Source of the DNA: Gamarada debralockiae
Taxonomy: Eukaryota; Ascomycota; Leotiomycetes; Helotiales; Hyphodiscaceae
NCBI GenBank assembly: GCA_002803225.1
Contig: NXFV01000168.1
Span: 62,001-126,000, forward strand
Direction of reading: 5' to 3'
DNA: 64,000 bases
How positions within the stretch are numbered: position 1 is the first letter of the stretch; each line of letters starts with the position of its first letter. The notes under the pieces were generated by a model. That model did no database searches, was not told where the DNA came from, and worked only from the letters and a program-made list of their open reading frames with translations. Of this stretch, positions 20,847 to 31,015 are shown piece after piece. Position numbers and translations under genes: made by a program.

Positions 20847-23039
20847 TCAATCGAGTCTACGTCGCTTGGCCCTATGATCTTCTTCTGATATTCTTGAATT
20901 CCCTGACTCCATTGCACGCTCAGCAACATCCTCCGCAAAGTCTGCCTCAAACATTTTCATCGCATTCAGCGCCTTGTTGATATGGCGATGGCCAAGCTGG
21001 TTATTTGAGCTCACAGCCAAGGCGTGAGCTGTCCGAACAATGTTCTTGATCTGTCGGCCGTTAAGCTCCTCGGCTGCCAAGCTGTCAAGGCAAGCTTTGT
21101 CCAACCAACCCAAGTCAGTGTGAGATGTGCTGGTAATGAAGTTGTACCATAGATCGCGCCGTGATGCGATCGATAGAGACGGATACTTGATCGCGAGGTG
21201 GATACGAGATTTGAAGGCTGTGTCGAAAGATCCGATTCTGTTCGTCGTCAGGAACAGGATTCCTTCATAATACTCAAGCGTTCGTAGGAAGACTTTTCTG
21301 TCTGTCAGTACCCCTTTCAGAGTGAGTAGACTCGCAACCACTTACTAGACACCAAGCTGTTCCGCTCTAAGTCGTGGGCGCTTCGCTGTTCTAGAAAGAC
21401 GTCCGCTTCGTCAATGAGGGCGATCGCGTTCCATTTTGTTGCTAGTTCTAGGGCAGAGGAAAGTTTGTTTTCCACATCATCTGTTCCAACGCCCAGCTCA
21501 CCACAGCTCACTGTGTAGAGGGGTCGTTTGGTGTAGTCCGCAACGCTTTCTATTCGTATTTAGCAATCGCATCACTTGAACACAAGTATGGGATCTCTAC
21601 GGACCTGCAGTAAGAGTCTTACCAACACCAGGAACCCCGTGGAGTAGGAATATCATTCCCTTTCCTTTGCCCTTAATTACATCATCAAATGCAACTCGTT
21701 GATCAGAATGAATGTTAACGAGGGAATGTATCATGTCCTTCTGATCCTGCGGAAGGAGCAAGCTCTCAAATGCTCTTGAATTGAAGTCTACCTCCCTAGT
21801 TTGGTCAACGTGAAAGTAGCACCATCTCTTCTCAGCAAGCGCAAATCCAGGTATAAGATGGTTACAAATCATAAGCTCGTCGTCAGAAAGTCTCAGGTGA
21901 TCCTCGTTCTTAGTATTGATTGGCTTGGATTGTGTACTGAAATTGGGTGTATGGGATGGCCTTTCGGACGTGAAAGTTTTGGCATCAACCATGATCCTGC
22001 TTTTGACCTGCTGAATGTTAGCATATTATTATGCTCGAGAATGATGACCGCATACTGGAACAGACTGAAGCGGGAATTCGTCATCCTCTCCGAGAAAGGT
22101 CTTGTTCCTTGTAAATGAGAGTGCCTCTGCTACGCCATCGTAGCCCAGATAGTGGACTCCACGTAAGGCGATGAACTTGCGTCCCCTGGCAATCATTGCG
22201 GCGGTAATTTCATGTTTGTTTGGGTGATACTGCAATGGGAACGCTCTGAGGTGTTTGAGTGGGACGTGGCCTTCATATGGGTCGATATAGCCGGTGACCT
22301 TGGTATGTCCAAAGTCCGACCCGTCATAATCTATCTCTTCGAGGCTGAGTGTCCATCTCGACTTTCGGCAATGTGGGATAAAGCATTCGCATCTATCCAT
22401 AGATAGGAATCGATAGACCCTGTCAACCCCATTCGACTTCAGGTATATATGGTCACCGGGCCGAAACGCCATCCATAAGTTGAGGAAGGGCAAACCGGGT
22501 TCGATGTTTGGCGACTCCATCAAGTTGTAGTAGCTAGATACCTCATCTCGAAGGGTATCATACATGTATCGAAGAGCAAATATGAGATGTTTGACGGCTT
22601 CCTGGTCCTTGAGAGTACCTCCGTACATTCCGAGTTCTTGTCGGTAATGGAAAAGACATTTCGGAATACCACGAATGGTCACTTTGTTGGCGTGCAAGTT
22701 GACTCCTGGGTACAACGGAATAACTTTTCGTAAAGCAGCTTTCACATGAGGTGAGCGTATTTCCAGTAATGTATAGTCCAAGACTTTGTCATGATCGTAG
22801 TATCGGGTCAAGACGAGAGCCGAGTCGTGATCTCTGGGCCGGTTTGCTGCCACTTCTTTCTTCTTGCCAGCTGCCAGTCTAATTCGTTCGCCCTTGGCAT
22901 TGTATCGCGCATCATAAGTTGTAAGCTCGCACTTCAATCCAGGAGGATCGACTGAGTCGTCAACTTCTGCTCCGACGAAAGCAAATAGGTCCTCATCATC
23001 GCCTTGGGAATCTGAATAGTCATCCGAGTCTGAGTCCAT
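20847..23039 (-). CDS. AAA+ ATPase with large N-terminal fungal domain
   Basis: Exons 22056-23039, 21605-22010, 21346-21549 and 20847-21301 give 682 residues. The first about 330 residues are acidic at the very N-terminus and then form the conserved domain usually placed before the ATPase in this fungal family (segments such as RGIPKCLFHYRQELGMYGG, FRPGDHIYLKSNG and HYLGYDGVAE). The ATPase has Walker A GVPGVGKT (about residue 453), Walker B ALIDEADVFLE and the sensor-1 segment LFLTTNR. These proteins resemble the BCS1/metalloprotease-type AAA group and occur in many paralogues in Pezizomycotina with unknown client. A basic tail (HRAKRRRLD) at the C-terminus could be a nuclear signal. Introns are 45 to 55 nt. 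Confidence 0.88.
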
Positions 23040-23669
23040 TACAGGCTAAAACCTGCACAAGGTATTAACTAGGGCTCGTGGTGATTTTTGGATGGATTGG
23101 ACTACTTCCTGCTTAATTGAAAGACTTCCGTGAGATAACAGAAATTAAAATACTTGTAATTCTGTTGACAAGTTCCTCGGGAACGTGGTTCACTGGAACA
23201 AATTCATGCAATTCGATTTTCAGAGCGGTTGAGACATTCCCGTACATATACCTTGTCCAACTTTAAGAATTTTTGCAATTTTATCGGGGTGCAAGATCGT
23301 AAAAAGCAACTCAAGGCTTTTGGTGGAGAGGGTGGCAGCCTGAGACAAGGCTTCCGGGGGGTTGTGAAGTCTCACAACTCACAAGGGAACCACGCCTCAA
23401 CGCCCAGTTGACACGAATTATCTCACACAGCCTCGCACACGGCACTTTCCATGCTTTACCGATGTTGCGTCATAGTCAGACACCGATTAAGTGGACTTTG
23501 TGGCAAATTGAACAATGATATTTCCAGAATATCGTGCTACGTTACACACTCGCCCACCTGAGCAAATGCTCAAATGCTACCCTGGAAAACCTGTCCCCAT
23601 CCGCACAAAAAATAAACAAAGCCAAGCGCTAACTAGCTAACCTTCAATTCTCTCAAAAATCCCGGTAGT
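23040..23669. other. intergenic
   Basis: About 630 bases containing the promoter of the AAA+ gene and the 3' region of the small gene at 23670-24089. No repeat or gene recognised. Confidence 0.5.
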
Positions 23670-24089
23670 TTAATCGGCGACATATCCCACGCTCGAGCCG
23701 GAACCTTGACTTTCGGATACATTCTGGCCAGCCGATCTGGTCTCTGGAACAGCTACAGCCTCAATGGCGTGGAAAGGCTGATTCCGCATAGCTTCCGCTT
23801 TCCAACGTTGCATTGTGGCGTTGATAGTCGAGTCTACGGTCGAATACTGAGCCTGCCATATGGTGTCTGCGGAGACGAAGTCGTTATCCTTGAAGGCCGT
23901 CCAATCGCGATGAATAGAAATGAACTTGGGGGGGCTGGGTCCTTGATGGCCTCGTCCTGTAGCAGCAGCTTTTGTCTCCTGTGGACTCGTTAGTGGAAAT
24001 ATTCACACACCAATGCTTGTGTGTACCTTTGTGTACTGGGGCTTCTTCCGGTGGCTGTCCCCCCGCGGCTTGATTGGCTTCGTAGGCAT
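23670..24089 (-). CDS. small two-exon hypothetical protein, 123 residues
   Basis: Exons 24027-24089 and 23670-23978 make 21 and 103 codons, both whole, with a 48-nt intron (GTACAC donor, ACAG acceptor). The joined frame has no stop until TAA 23670-23672. It starts MPTKPIKPRGDSHRKKP (basic) and continues with a folded-looking segment (HRDWTAFKDNDFVSAD, then IWQAQYSTVDSTINATMQRW), ending in a Ser/Gly-rich tail. Upstream, a GTATGT donor at 24170 and a TTCTTCCAG acceptor at 24107-24109 with a CTAAC branch site form a likely 64-nt intron in the 5' UTR, which supports a transcribed gene. I do not recognise the family. The opposite-strand frame at 23706-23993 is its shadow. Confidence 0.65.
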
Positions 24090-25102
24090 GACCGTTGAAG
24101 CAACGGCTGGAAGAAGAAATGTTAGAAGGCTCTGGTATAGGATACCATGCGAAGTTGGGTCAATACATACATTCAGTATTTGACAAGAACAGTTTATTTA
24201 TTCGTTTTCAACGCTCTGGCAGTATTGCCTCAACCACTGTACACTTAGCTGTTGCTGTTTCTCTGAACTGCGGAGATATCTTTATATGATAGGAAAGTGA
24301 CACTTTTGCCATTTTGGAACTTTGGGAGAACTTTTGGCATGCTCAGGCTATTTGAGCGGAGACGTGGTCCCTTCGACACTGACAAGAACATTTTGTCCAC
24401 GTAGCAAAAGTAGCGTCTAAGTCAACGTGTGGAAACTTCCGGGGACCTTTCAAGAGCCTTTGGACAATAACTTTGTCAATGTATGATTTCAGAGAGAAGA
24501 TTTTTGTCCTGAAAGCAGGTCTCAATCTGGAGCGTCTGATTGGCCTCGGACACAGACCTGGAAGGGACTTTGGCGACCTTTCGATTGACGAATAGTCCGA
24601 ACAGCCAACATGTTGCACCGCCATGATAGTGTTGCTAAAATGCTGACACCGGAAGTACTTCGTCCATCCAGATTGTCGGATCCCAAATAGCTAGGATGGC
24701 GATAAACCTGGACGTTTGAATAAATAGCTGGCTTGCAGGGACCAGGCTGTAGGGTTGGCGAGCGGGAACTTTTGGGGAACTTTTGGAACGCTCGGGGATC
24801 TTTGGACTTGCAGGGTTCACTGGAGCTGAGCACACATGACGCCAGCGATGGCTGGAAGAAACGGATGATTCTGACATGATTCATGGAGGGGAATGTAATT
24901 CTGCCTTGAATTTGCCCACCATTGCCATGACTACTTTTGTACAACATCATTTAAACTCAGCCTGCGCGAGACTTTCGCTGTGCCCTGACGGTGCGCCAAG
25001 AAAGAGGAATGCCGCAAAAGCAACAACCTCAGCCTGAAAAGAAACGGCAGTCGCTGTCTTCCCTCCGAAATATCTACAATTGTAGCTCCTTACTAAGTCC
25101 AT
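24090..25102. other. intergenic with degenerate repeated blocks
   Basis: About 1 kb between the small gene (-) and the Clr5/TPR gene (+). It holds repeated GGAACTTTTGG-type blocks (listed separately). Minus-strand frames of 80-142 codons cover them but show no domain. Confidence 0.5.
24312..24830. repeat. degenerate direct repeats around GGAACTTT(T)GGGGAACTTTTGG
   Basis: Two similar blocks of about 45 bp begin near 24315 and 24766 (GGAACTTT, then GGGAGAACTTTTGG against GGGGAACTTTTGG, then GCTC). Weaker versions lie near 24434 (GGGGACCTTTCAAGAGCCTTTGG) and 24556 (GGGACTTTGGCGACCTTTCG). Stretches between the first and second blocks also resemble those after the second (ATTTTTGTCC, later AGCGTCT). 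This looks like an old, diverged tandem array; its origin is unknown. Confidence 0.45.
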
Positions 25103-27276
25103 ATGGATTCAAACCAGAATAATCAGTTTCGCACTAGGGAAGACTGGCCTCGAAACCCACCCCCGCCTCAGTATGGTTCTACCTTTCCCACTGCCCCAGA
25201 ATCTTATACGTGGAACAATGTCACAGGAGATTATTCTCACGCTTTCGACTACGAAAATCAAGCTCCCACCTTTCCAAACAATTCAACGGTCGAACTTCCG
25301 GTTGAGTCTCATCAAGCAAACGCTGCATTTCATACACCAACTCAACCCACACTCTTCAATTCCTTCGGCTCAAATATCGACGGAAACTTTGCACTGCCAT
25401 CAGCCACTCCAGTTGCAAACAATGTTCCTCCTTCAAACGGAGACCCAGTGCAATTGCAAGCGTCCAAGGAGCGACAAAGTACACGTCGCACCCGCTACAG
25501 CCACGCAGATTGGGAAGGTCATAAATCACAAATCAAGAAGCTTTATATCGAGGACGACAGATCCCTGGAAGATACGATGAAAATCATGTCTCAAAATTTT
25601 GGATTTCATCCCTCGTGAGTTATAACACAAATTAAACCATAGAGGTTGGAAACATAGGAACTGACTATCGCAGGAAAAAACTATACAAAGAGAAGATCAA
25701 AGAATGGCGCTGGCCGAAATACCTTCCCGGCTCCCATGTTAGTTGGATGAAAACAAAAAAAGATAGAAGAATGCTCTTTGAGAAGAAGAAGACCGAATTC
25801 AGAGTTGGTGAGACAGTCTGGAGCGCGGAGAAAGTAGAACGGAGCGCGAAGAGAGCCAAACTGTCAGAAAAGGATGGCTTGTGTATAGGTAAGAACTCAC
25901 ATTGCCTTATTTGATACAACTAACAATGCGTAGATATGGAAACCCCTGCTGGAATTGTTTATTCCACCCCATTCACCGTGACATTCTCTCCCAAGATGTC
26001 CAAAGCGTCGCCTAGCAAGTGGACTCCAACAGCAGTGGCGAGTGCCGATGTACCAAGTCACAACGACAATCTGTGTTTGGTCTGGAATGGCCATACCAAG
26101 GCTGAATTCGAGGCCATGCACAAGCAGGCACATGAGCTGGACCGCAGCGGAAAAGTCGAGGATGCCGAAGCCAAATTCCGTGAGGCATTGGAAGGGTTCG
26201 AGCATCTACTCTCACCAACTCACGACGAAACGAATATTGTGGCTTATCATCTCGCGGAATTCTTGGCGAATCAAGCTCGAATGACTGAAGCAGACACCGT
26301 CCTTAATTGGATGGGTGAGAGGCATTTTGAGAGGTGGGGCATGTCCCACAAGAAAACGACAGCGCATCTCCTGCATGTATCGGACATGTATCACAGTTGG
26401 TCTCGATCAGAAGATGCAATCAGCCTACTTTCCAGGGCCATGGCCAGATGCGAAAAAGCGCTCAAATCAACTCCTGAAAATGATAATGACGAAGATTCTG
26501 ATGTCTCGTCAGTGGTAGAGCCGACCCGAATTACATCGAGCAGAGACCTCCGACCAAGACGTTCTAGTACAATCATCGAGCCGAATGATGATAACCCAGA
26601 TGATCCTCGGTACGTTGAGTATCAGCTTGGCTTGGCAATGGCCCAAGTCAAAGCCCATGACGAAACAGCCAACCTTCTCCTCCAAAATCTTATTGACAAG
26701 TGCGAGGAGCACCCCAAGGAACTGGCTGTGCAGATTCTCGACGTGAGGGCCACACTTGTGGAGCACTACCAAAGGCTTGGAGAGAGCGAGAAGACAGAGA
26801 AGGCCCTCCAGGAAGCTGCATCAAGCTTCTGGAAGGTCTTGAAGCCGGATTTCAAGAAGACACCGTCAATTCTCGAAGCCGCAGGGAAGCTTGCCGAACT
26901 GCACGTCAAGGCAAGTCATCTTGATACTGGCGAGAAGATGTTCCTCAAGATCGAGTCAGAGGCAGTCGAGAGCTTTGGGGAGGACGACGATAGTACTATT
27001 GATGTTCTGACTGCGATTGGTGTCTTCTATCAAGAGCAAGATAGATGGGATGACGCAGAGCCGCGCTTTGAGCAGGCATTGTCCGCCTCTATGACGGCGT
27101 ATGGGTTGGAGAGTGAGGCCACAGTGAGACTAGAGACCGCGTTGGAGAAGAGAAGCTATGTACTGCACTTTCCAAACTGTGAGGACTTTGAGGCGGAACT
27201 GAGAAAGCGATGGACATGCCGGCGAGTTGATCCAAGCCTGGATAGGAGGAGGCGGCGTTTCTTAATTGATCCATGA
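25103..27276 (+). CDS. Clr5-domain protein with tetratricopeptide-like repeats
   Basis: Exons 25103-25614, 25674-25888 and 25934-27276 give 689 residues. Residues 1-130 are Asn/Pro/Thr-rich and probably disordered. Residues about 134-190 form a Clr5 domain (HADWEGHKSQIKKLYIEDD, then SLEDTMKIM, then KLYKEKIKEWRWPKY), cut by the first intron exactly between its two halves. The rest is helical with TPR-like units (AHELDRSGKVEDAEAKFREA; WDDAEPRFEQAL). Clr5 was named from a fission yeast silencing factor. In filamentous fungi the domain is common in proteins with repeat tails whose function is mostly unknown; a DNA- or chromatin-linked role is inference. Both introns have good GT-AG ends and restore the frame. 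Confidence 0.88.
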
Positions 27277-27473
27277 TGTTTACTATTTGTAGCTGAGAAT
27301 GAATTGAAACATTTAACAACAAATATTGGTTTCGGCGAAAGAAAATTTAATACTGTAAGATTATCATTTAGGCCTTTCTTCTGAGGCAACTACAACCACT
27401 CTACGCGACGCCAGCGCGTCAAGTCAACAACATCTCCTCTCAACACTTCCATTCTCCAATATCAACAGAAAAC

Positions 27474-28570
27474 ATGTCGCCACATGAAGAAGACGAAGAT
27501 ATCAGTGATGATGAGCAGCTCCCCACATGTGAACCATACACAGTCCTCGGTATCGAAAAGACGGCGACTGCAGATGAGATCAAGTCTGCATACCGCAAAG
27601 CCGCGTTGAAGCACCACCCTGGTATGACTCCATTCTCACATCCCCTTCCCTCCAAACACATGTTCCATTGCAGGCTTCCAGCATCGCAGCTGGAGCCTTA
27701 TGTTCATGCTCCTTTCATCCCTACAAAAACCTTCTCGGCATCCAACTAACTCTGCCAACAGACAAAGCCCCTCCCAACCTCCAAGAAGAAGCCAAAGTTA
27801 AATTCCAAGAACTCGCCTTCGCCTACGCCGTTCTCTCCGACCCCATCCGCAGAAAGCGCTACGATGTTACAGGATCCACATCCGAATCCCTCGAAGCCGA
27901 CGACGACTTCTCCTGGGCCGATTTCTATCGCTCTCAATACGCCGACATTGTAACCTCCGAGTCCATCGAGAAATTCTCCCGCGAATACAAAAACAGCATC
28001 GAGGAGAAAGATGATGTGTTGGCTGCGTATGAGAAATTTAAGGGCAAATGGAATGGGATCTATGAAACGGTGATGCTGAGTGATATGCTAGAGGATGAGG
28101 AGCGCTTCAGAGGATACATTGATGAGGCTATTGCGAGTGGAGAAGTAGAGGGGTATAAAGCTTATACGGGGGAGACGGTGAAGCAGAGGGAGGCGAGGAT
28201 GGAGAAGGCGAGACGGGCTGCGGCGAGAGAGGAAAAGGAAGCGAAGGCCGAAGCGGAGAAACGTGGAGTCTCTAAGAAAGGGGGGAAGAAAGACAAGAGC
28301 GAGGATTCGTTGCTAGCAATTATCAAGTCGAGGCAGGCTGAACGGAGCGGCGCCTTCATGGATGCTTTTGCGGAAAAGTGGGGTGCGCAGGAGAAGAAGC
28401 CGAAGGGAAAGGGAAAGAAAGGCAAGAAGAGAGCGAGTGAGGATGAGGACGAGGATGATGGGATGCCGTCTGAGGAGGCTTTCCAAGCTGCTGCTGCTCG
28501 ATTGAAAGGCACCAAATCCAACGGTGGTGAGGCGTCTGAGGGACGGAAAGCGAAGAGAGTGAAGCGATGA
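27474..28570 (+). CDS. DnaJ (J-domain) protein, DNAJC9-like
   Basis: An Hsp70 co-chaperone. Exons 27474-27621 and 27762-28570 give 318 residues. The J domain spans about residues 20-95 (YTVLGIEKTATADEIKSAYRKAA, HHPD, then FAYAVLSDPIRRKRYD). The 140-nt intron falls inside the Asp codon of the essential HPD motif. After the J domain come segments typical of DNAJC9 (FYRSQYADIVTSESIEKFSREY; YKNSIEEKDDVLAAYEKFKG), then a long Lys/Glu/Ala helix and a basic tail (GRKAKRVKR) that could direct it to the nucleus. DNAJC9 is a histone H3-H4 co-chaperone in animals; the same job here is inference. Confidence 0.9.
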
Positions 28571-28968
28571 ATAGACTGTATGAGATTTGTTACTTGCATT
28601 ATCAGGAGTCGTCGGGATGGGAATGGGTGGATACTCGGAAAATGAGCACGGCGTTTTCAGTCTCCGCAGAAATGATACCGAATGAACATAGACGCCTATG
28701 CACTTACTCATTTGCCATTCGTGACTGTTCTGCCTTCGCGCTTTAGAGCTCAGTTCCGCGAACTGAAAGCAGAAGGGCTTCTCTGTTGCGAGGCTTCAGC
28801 CTTGCACGTGAATCCAGCCCCACTTTCCCGTGATCCCGCAACATCCACGCGATACAACGCGTCAACAACATCCTCCCAGCAACCACATCCTGTCGAGAAA
28901 TAGCTCACGGCCTTTCCTCTTCACATCAAACCTTTGCTGCAATTAATCGCAAAGCTATCAGCCATGCC
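28571..28968. other. intergenic
   Basis: About 400 bases between the DnaJ gene and the Stn1-like gene, same strand. Expected to hold the 3' UTR and promoter; nothing else seen. Confidence 0.5.
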
Positions 28969-30078
28969 ATGACAACTCCTGAGTCCCAGATACCACCGAT
29001 CTATCCTGATTACTGCCATTCCCTCTCCCCCACGATCTCGCGATGGGTACCTCTTCGCGCCGTGGACATCCACTCTTTACGAAGCGTGGGGATGTTTGAT
29101 AATGGTAACTCATTTCCCGTTGCCCCCAGTTTCCCCAATCCCTTGTGTGCATGTAGAATAAATTACGATGGGAGAGGGTTTGAGGCATGTGCTGACGGGA
29201 GCCTGCAAACAGGAAGAGAGATCTACCACTCCCTTAACCATCCCATAAAATGGGTGCGCATAACCGGCGTCATCGTCGCGATTGATGAATTCACTGAACG
29301 GAAGATCATTACGATTGATGACAGTAGCGGGGCTTGCATTGAGTGCGTTTGCACTGTGCCGTCTTCTGCCTCGAGGACTACGGCTACGACTATCCCGAGG
29401 CATTTGAACCAATTCCAAGTCCAAATTACCGCGTCTACGAAGAGCTCTGGATCCAAATCGGGAAGTGATGACAAGGGAAAAACCAAAGGGGATGGGAAGG
29501 AGAAGGATGCTAGGAAGGGAAAGGATGGCGGGAAAGGAACCCACCAGCCTTCAACAGCGAATCCGCAAGTCCCTTGGAAAGATTTGGATGTAGGAAGTGT
29601 GTTGAAGATCAAAGGCCAAATCAAGACATTCCGAGACATGAAACAAGTGGAAGTCATCAAAATCGACATTATCGGCGGTACAGAGCAGGAGGTTAAATGC
29701 TGGGATGAAGTCTTGAAATTCAGACAGGAAGTGCTGAGTGTGCCATGGGTCGTGAGTGCAGAGCAGGAGGAGAAATGCAGGAGAGATAGGGAGAGGGCTT
29801 TGAAGAAGGGGAAGAGTTCGAAAGGTGGAGATAGGAGGGGGGAAGGGGGTAGGAAGGAAGAGGCCAAGGATGATGGGAGAGGAGATAGGGAGGGTAGTGG
29901 GAGTAGAGTCAAGAGAAAGGACCCCGAGACCGAAGAGGAAAGGAGACGTAGACATGAGATGAAGAAGCGCAAGAAGGAAAAGGAGGCTGAGGGTTTGGAT
30001 CCCCCGGATAAGATTAATTACCCGTCTATGGATGTGAGGAGGAGGGTTGCTGGGAAGTACGATGCGTTGGGTATATAA
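28969..30078 (+). CDS. STN1: Stn1-like OB-fold protein of the CST telomere complex
   Basis: Stn1 binds telomeric single-stranded DNA with Ten1 and Ctc1/Cdc13 and regulates fill-in synthesis. The frame gives 369 residues uninterrupted; removing a GT-AG interval of 108 nt (29105-29212) gives 333. The spliced form joins FDNG directly to REIYHSLNHPIKWVRITG, which matches the family better, so I favour an intron that is also translatable. The OB fold is marked by NHPIKWVRITGVIVAID and the following strands (KIITIDDSSGACIECVC). A Lys/Gly/Asp-rich insertion (about residues 165-200) splits the OB fold before the segment PWKDLDVGSVLKIKGQI. The C-terminus is highly charged and lacks clear winged-helix domains, as in other short fungal Stn1 proteins. 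Confidence 0.85.
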   Translation: MTTPESQIPPIYPDYCHSLSPTISRWVPLRAVDIHSLRSVGMFDNGNSFPVAPSFPNPLCACRINYDGRGFEACADGSLQTGREIYHSLNHPIKWVRITGVIVAIDEFTERKIITIDDSSGACIECVCTVPSSASRTTATTIPRHLNQFQVQITASTKSSGSKSGSDDKGKTKGDGKEKDARKGKDGGKGTHQPSTANPQVPWKDLDVGSVLKIKGQIKTFRDMKQVEVIKIDIIGGTEQEVKCWDEVLKFRQEVLSVPWVVSAEQEEKCRRDRERALKKGKSSKGGDRRGEGGRKEEAKDDGRGDREGSGSRVKRKDPETEEERRRRHEMKKRKKEKEAEGLDPPDKINYPSMDVRRRVAGKYDALGI

Positions 30079-31015
30079 CATCAACTCATTAACCATCTGA
30101 GCACAATCAACGAATTCCTTTTTCAATTAGTTATTCGGACAATCACTAATGAATCATCGCACAAATTGACTGTCAAATTCCCTGTCAGTCTCAGGCCGCA
30201 ATGCCCTCTCTCCAACTCGCAGTTCCCAAAACACACTCAAAAAAGCAATCCATTAATTGCCTCTCAACCACTCTCAAATCAAATATCTAAATCGCTCAAT
30301 CAATTAGTGGACTCCTTCTGCAATTACTGAATCGATCAGATAATTGAGTAACAGTGTTGTAGATTCATTATTCAATTAATTTGCATTTCGTTCATTTCGT
30401 CGTCGAGGCTTCTTGATCGGCAAAGCGTCGGCGACTTTGCGACGTGCATCAATAGTTTCAAGTATGAATGGAGGTTAAGAGGGAAGGAGAGGAGAGAGGA
30501 AAGTGATGTGATGTGATATGATGGGGCTTGACTTGAGGTCGTCAATACCAGACAACGAGAGATGGCCTTAGCAATGTTGAGCAGACTCCTATTTATTCTC
30601 CTCTAGAGACTTGACAAAGCGTATATACTCTGGTTCTAGCCATGGAATGGTGTTGGAAGGCTTGTGAAGATCGAGGGGGTTATGTTGCAGCTTCTGCTCT
30701 CAAGCTGGGATCCTTGTAGTCTTAACCTCAGAGTCTCGCTGTAGATGGCTTCTTATCCGCAACTCAAACTCATAAAGCAAAGTCATCAAATTTTTAAAAA
30801 CCTTGCTTTTCATCGATACCGGCCATATTGGCAATGTACGACCTTTTTATCTTACAATATACAACCCTACAGCCAGTTGCGATAGTATGTCTCCGTTCTT
30901 CAGGAAGCTGCTCATACCACATAAATGAGATCCAGTAAGCATCAAATTTGTTCTTCGTCACCACCAGGAATTTTTCCACCTGCCACTTCTCGAGCTCCAA
31001 AGGGCTCCGAATTTC
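30079..31015. other. intergenic, AT-rich, convergent 3' regions
   Basis: About 940 bases between the Stn1-like gene (+) and the exchanger gene (-). The left part (30120-30385) has six CAATTA/TAATTG cores. No gene seen. Confidence 0.5.
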
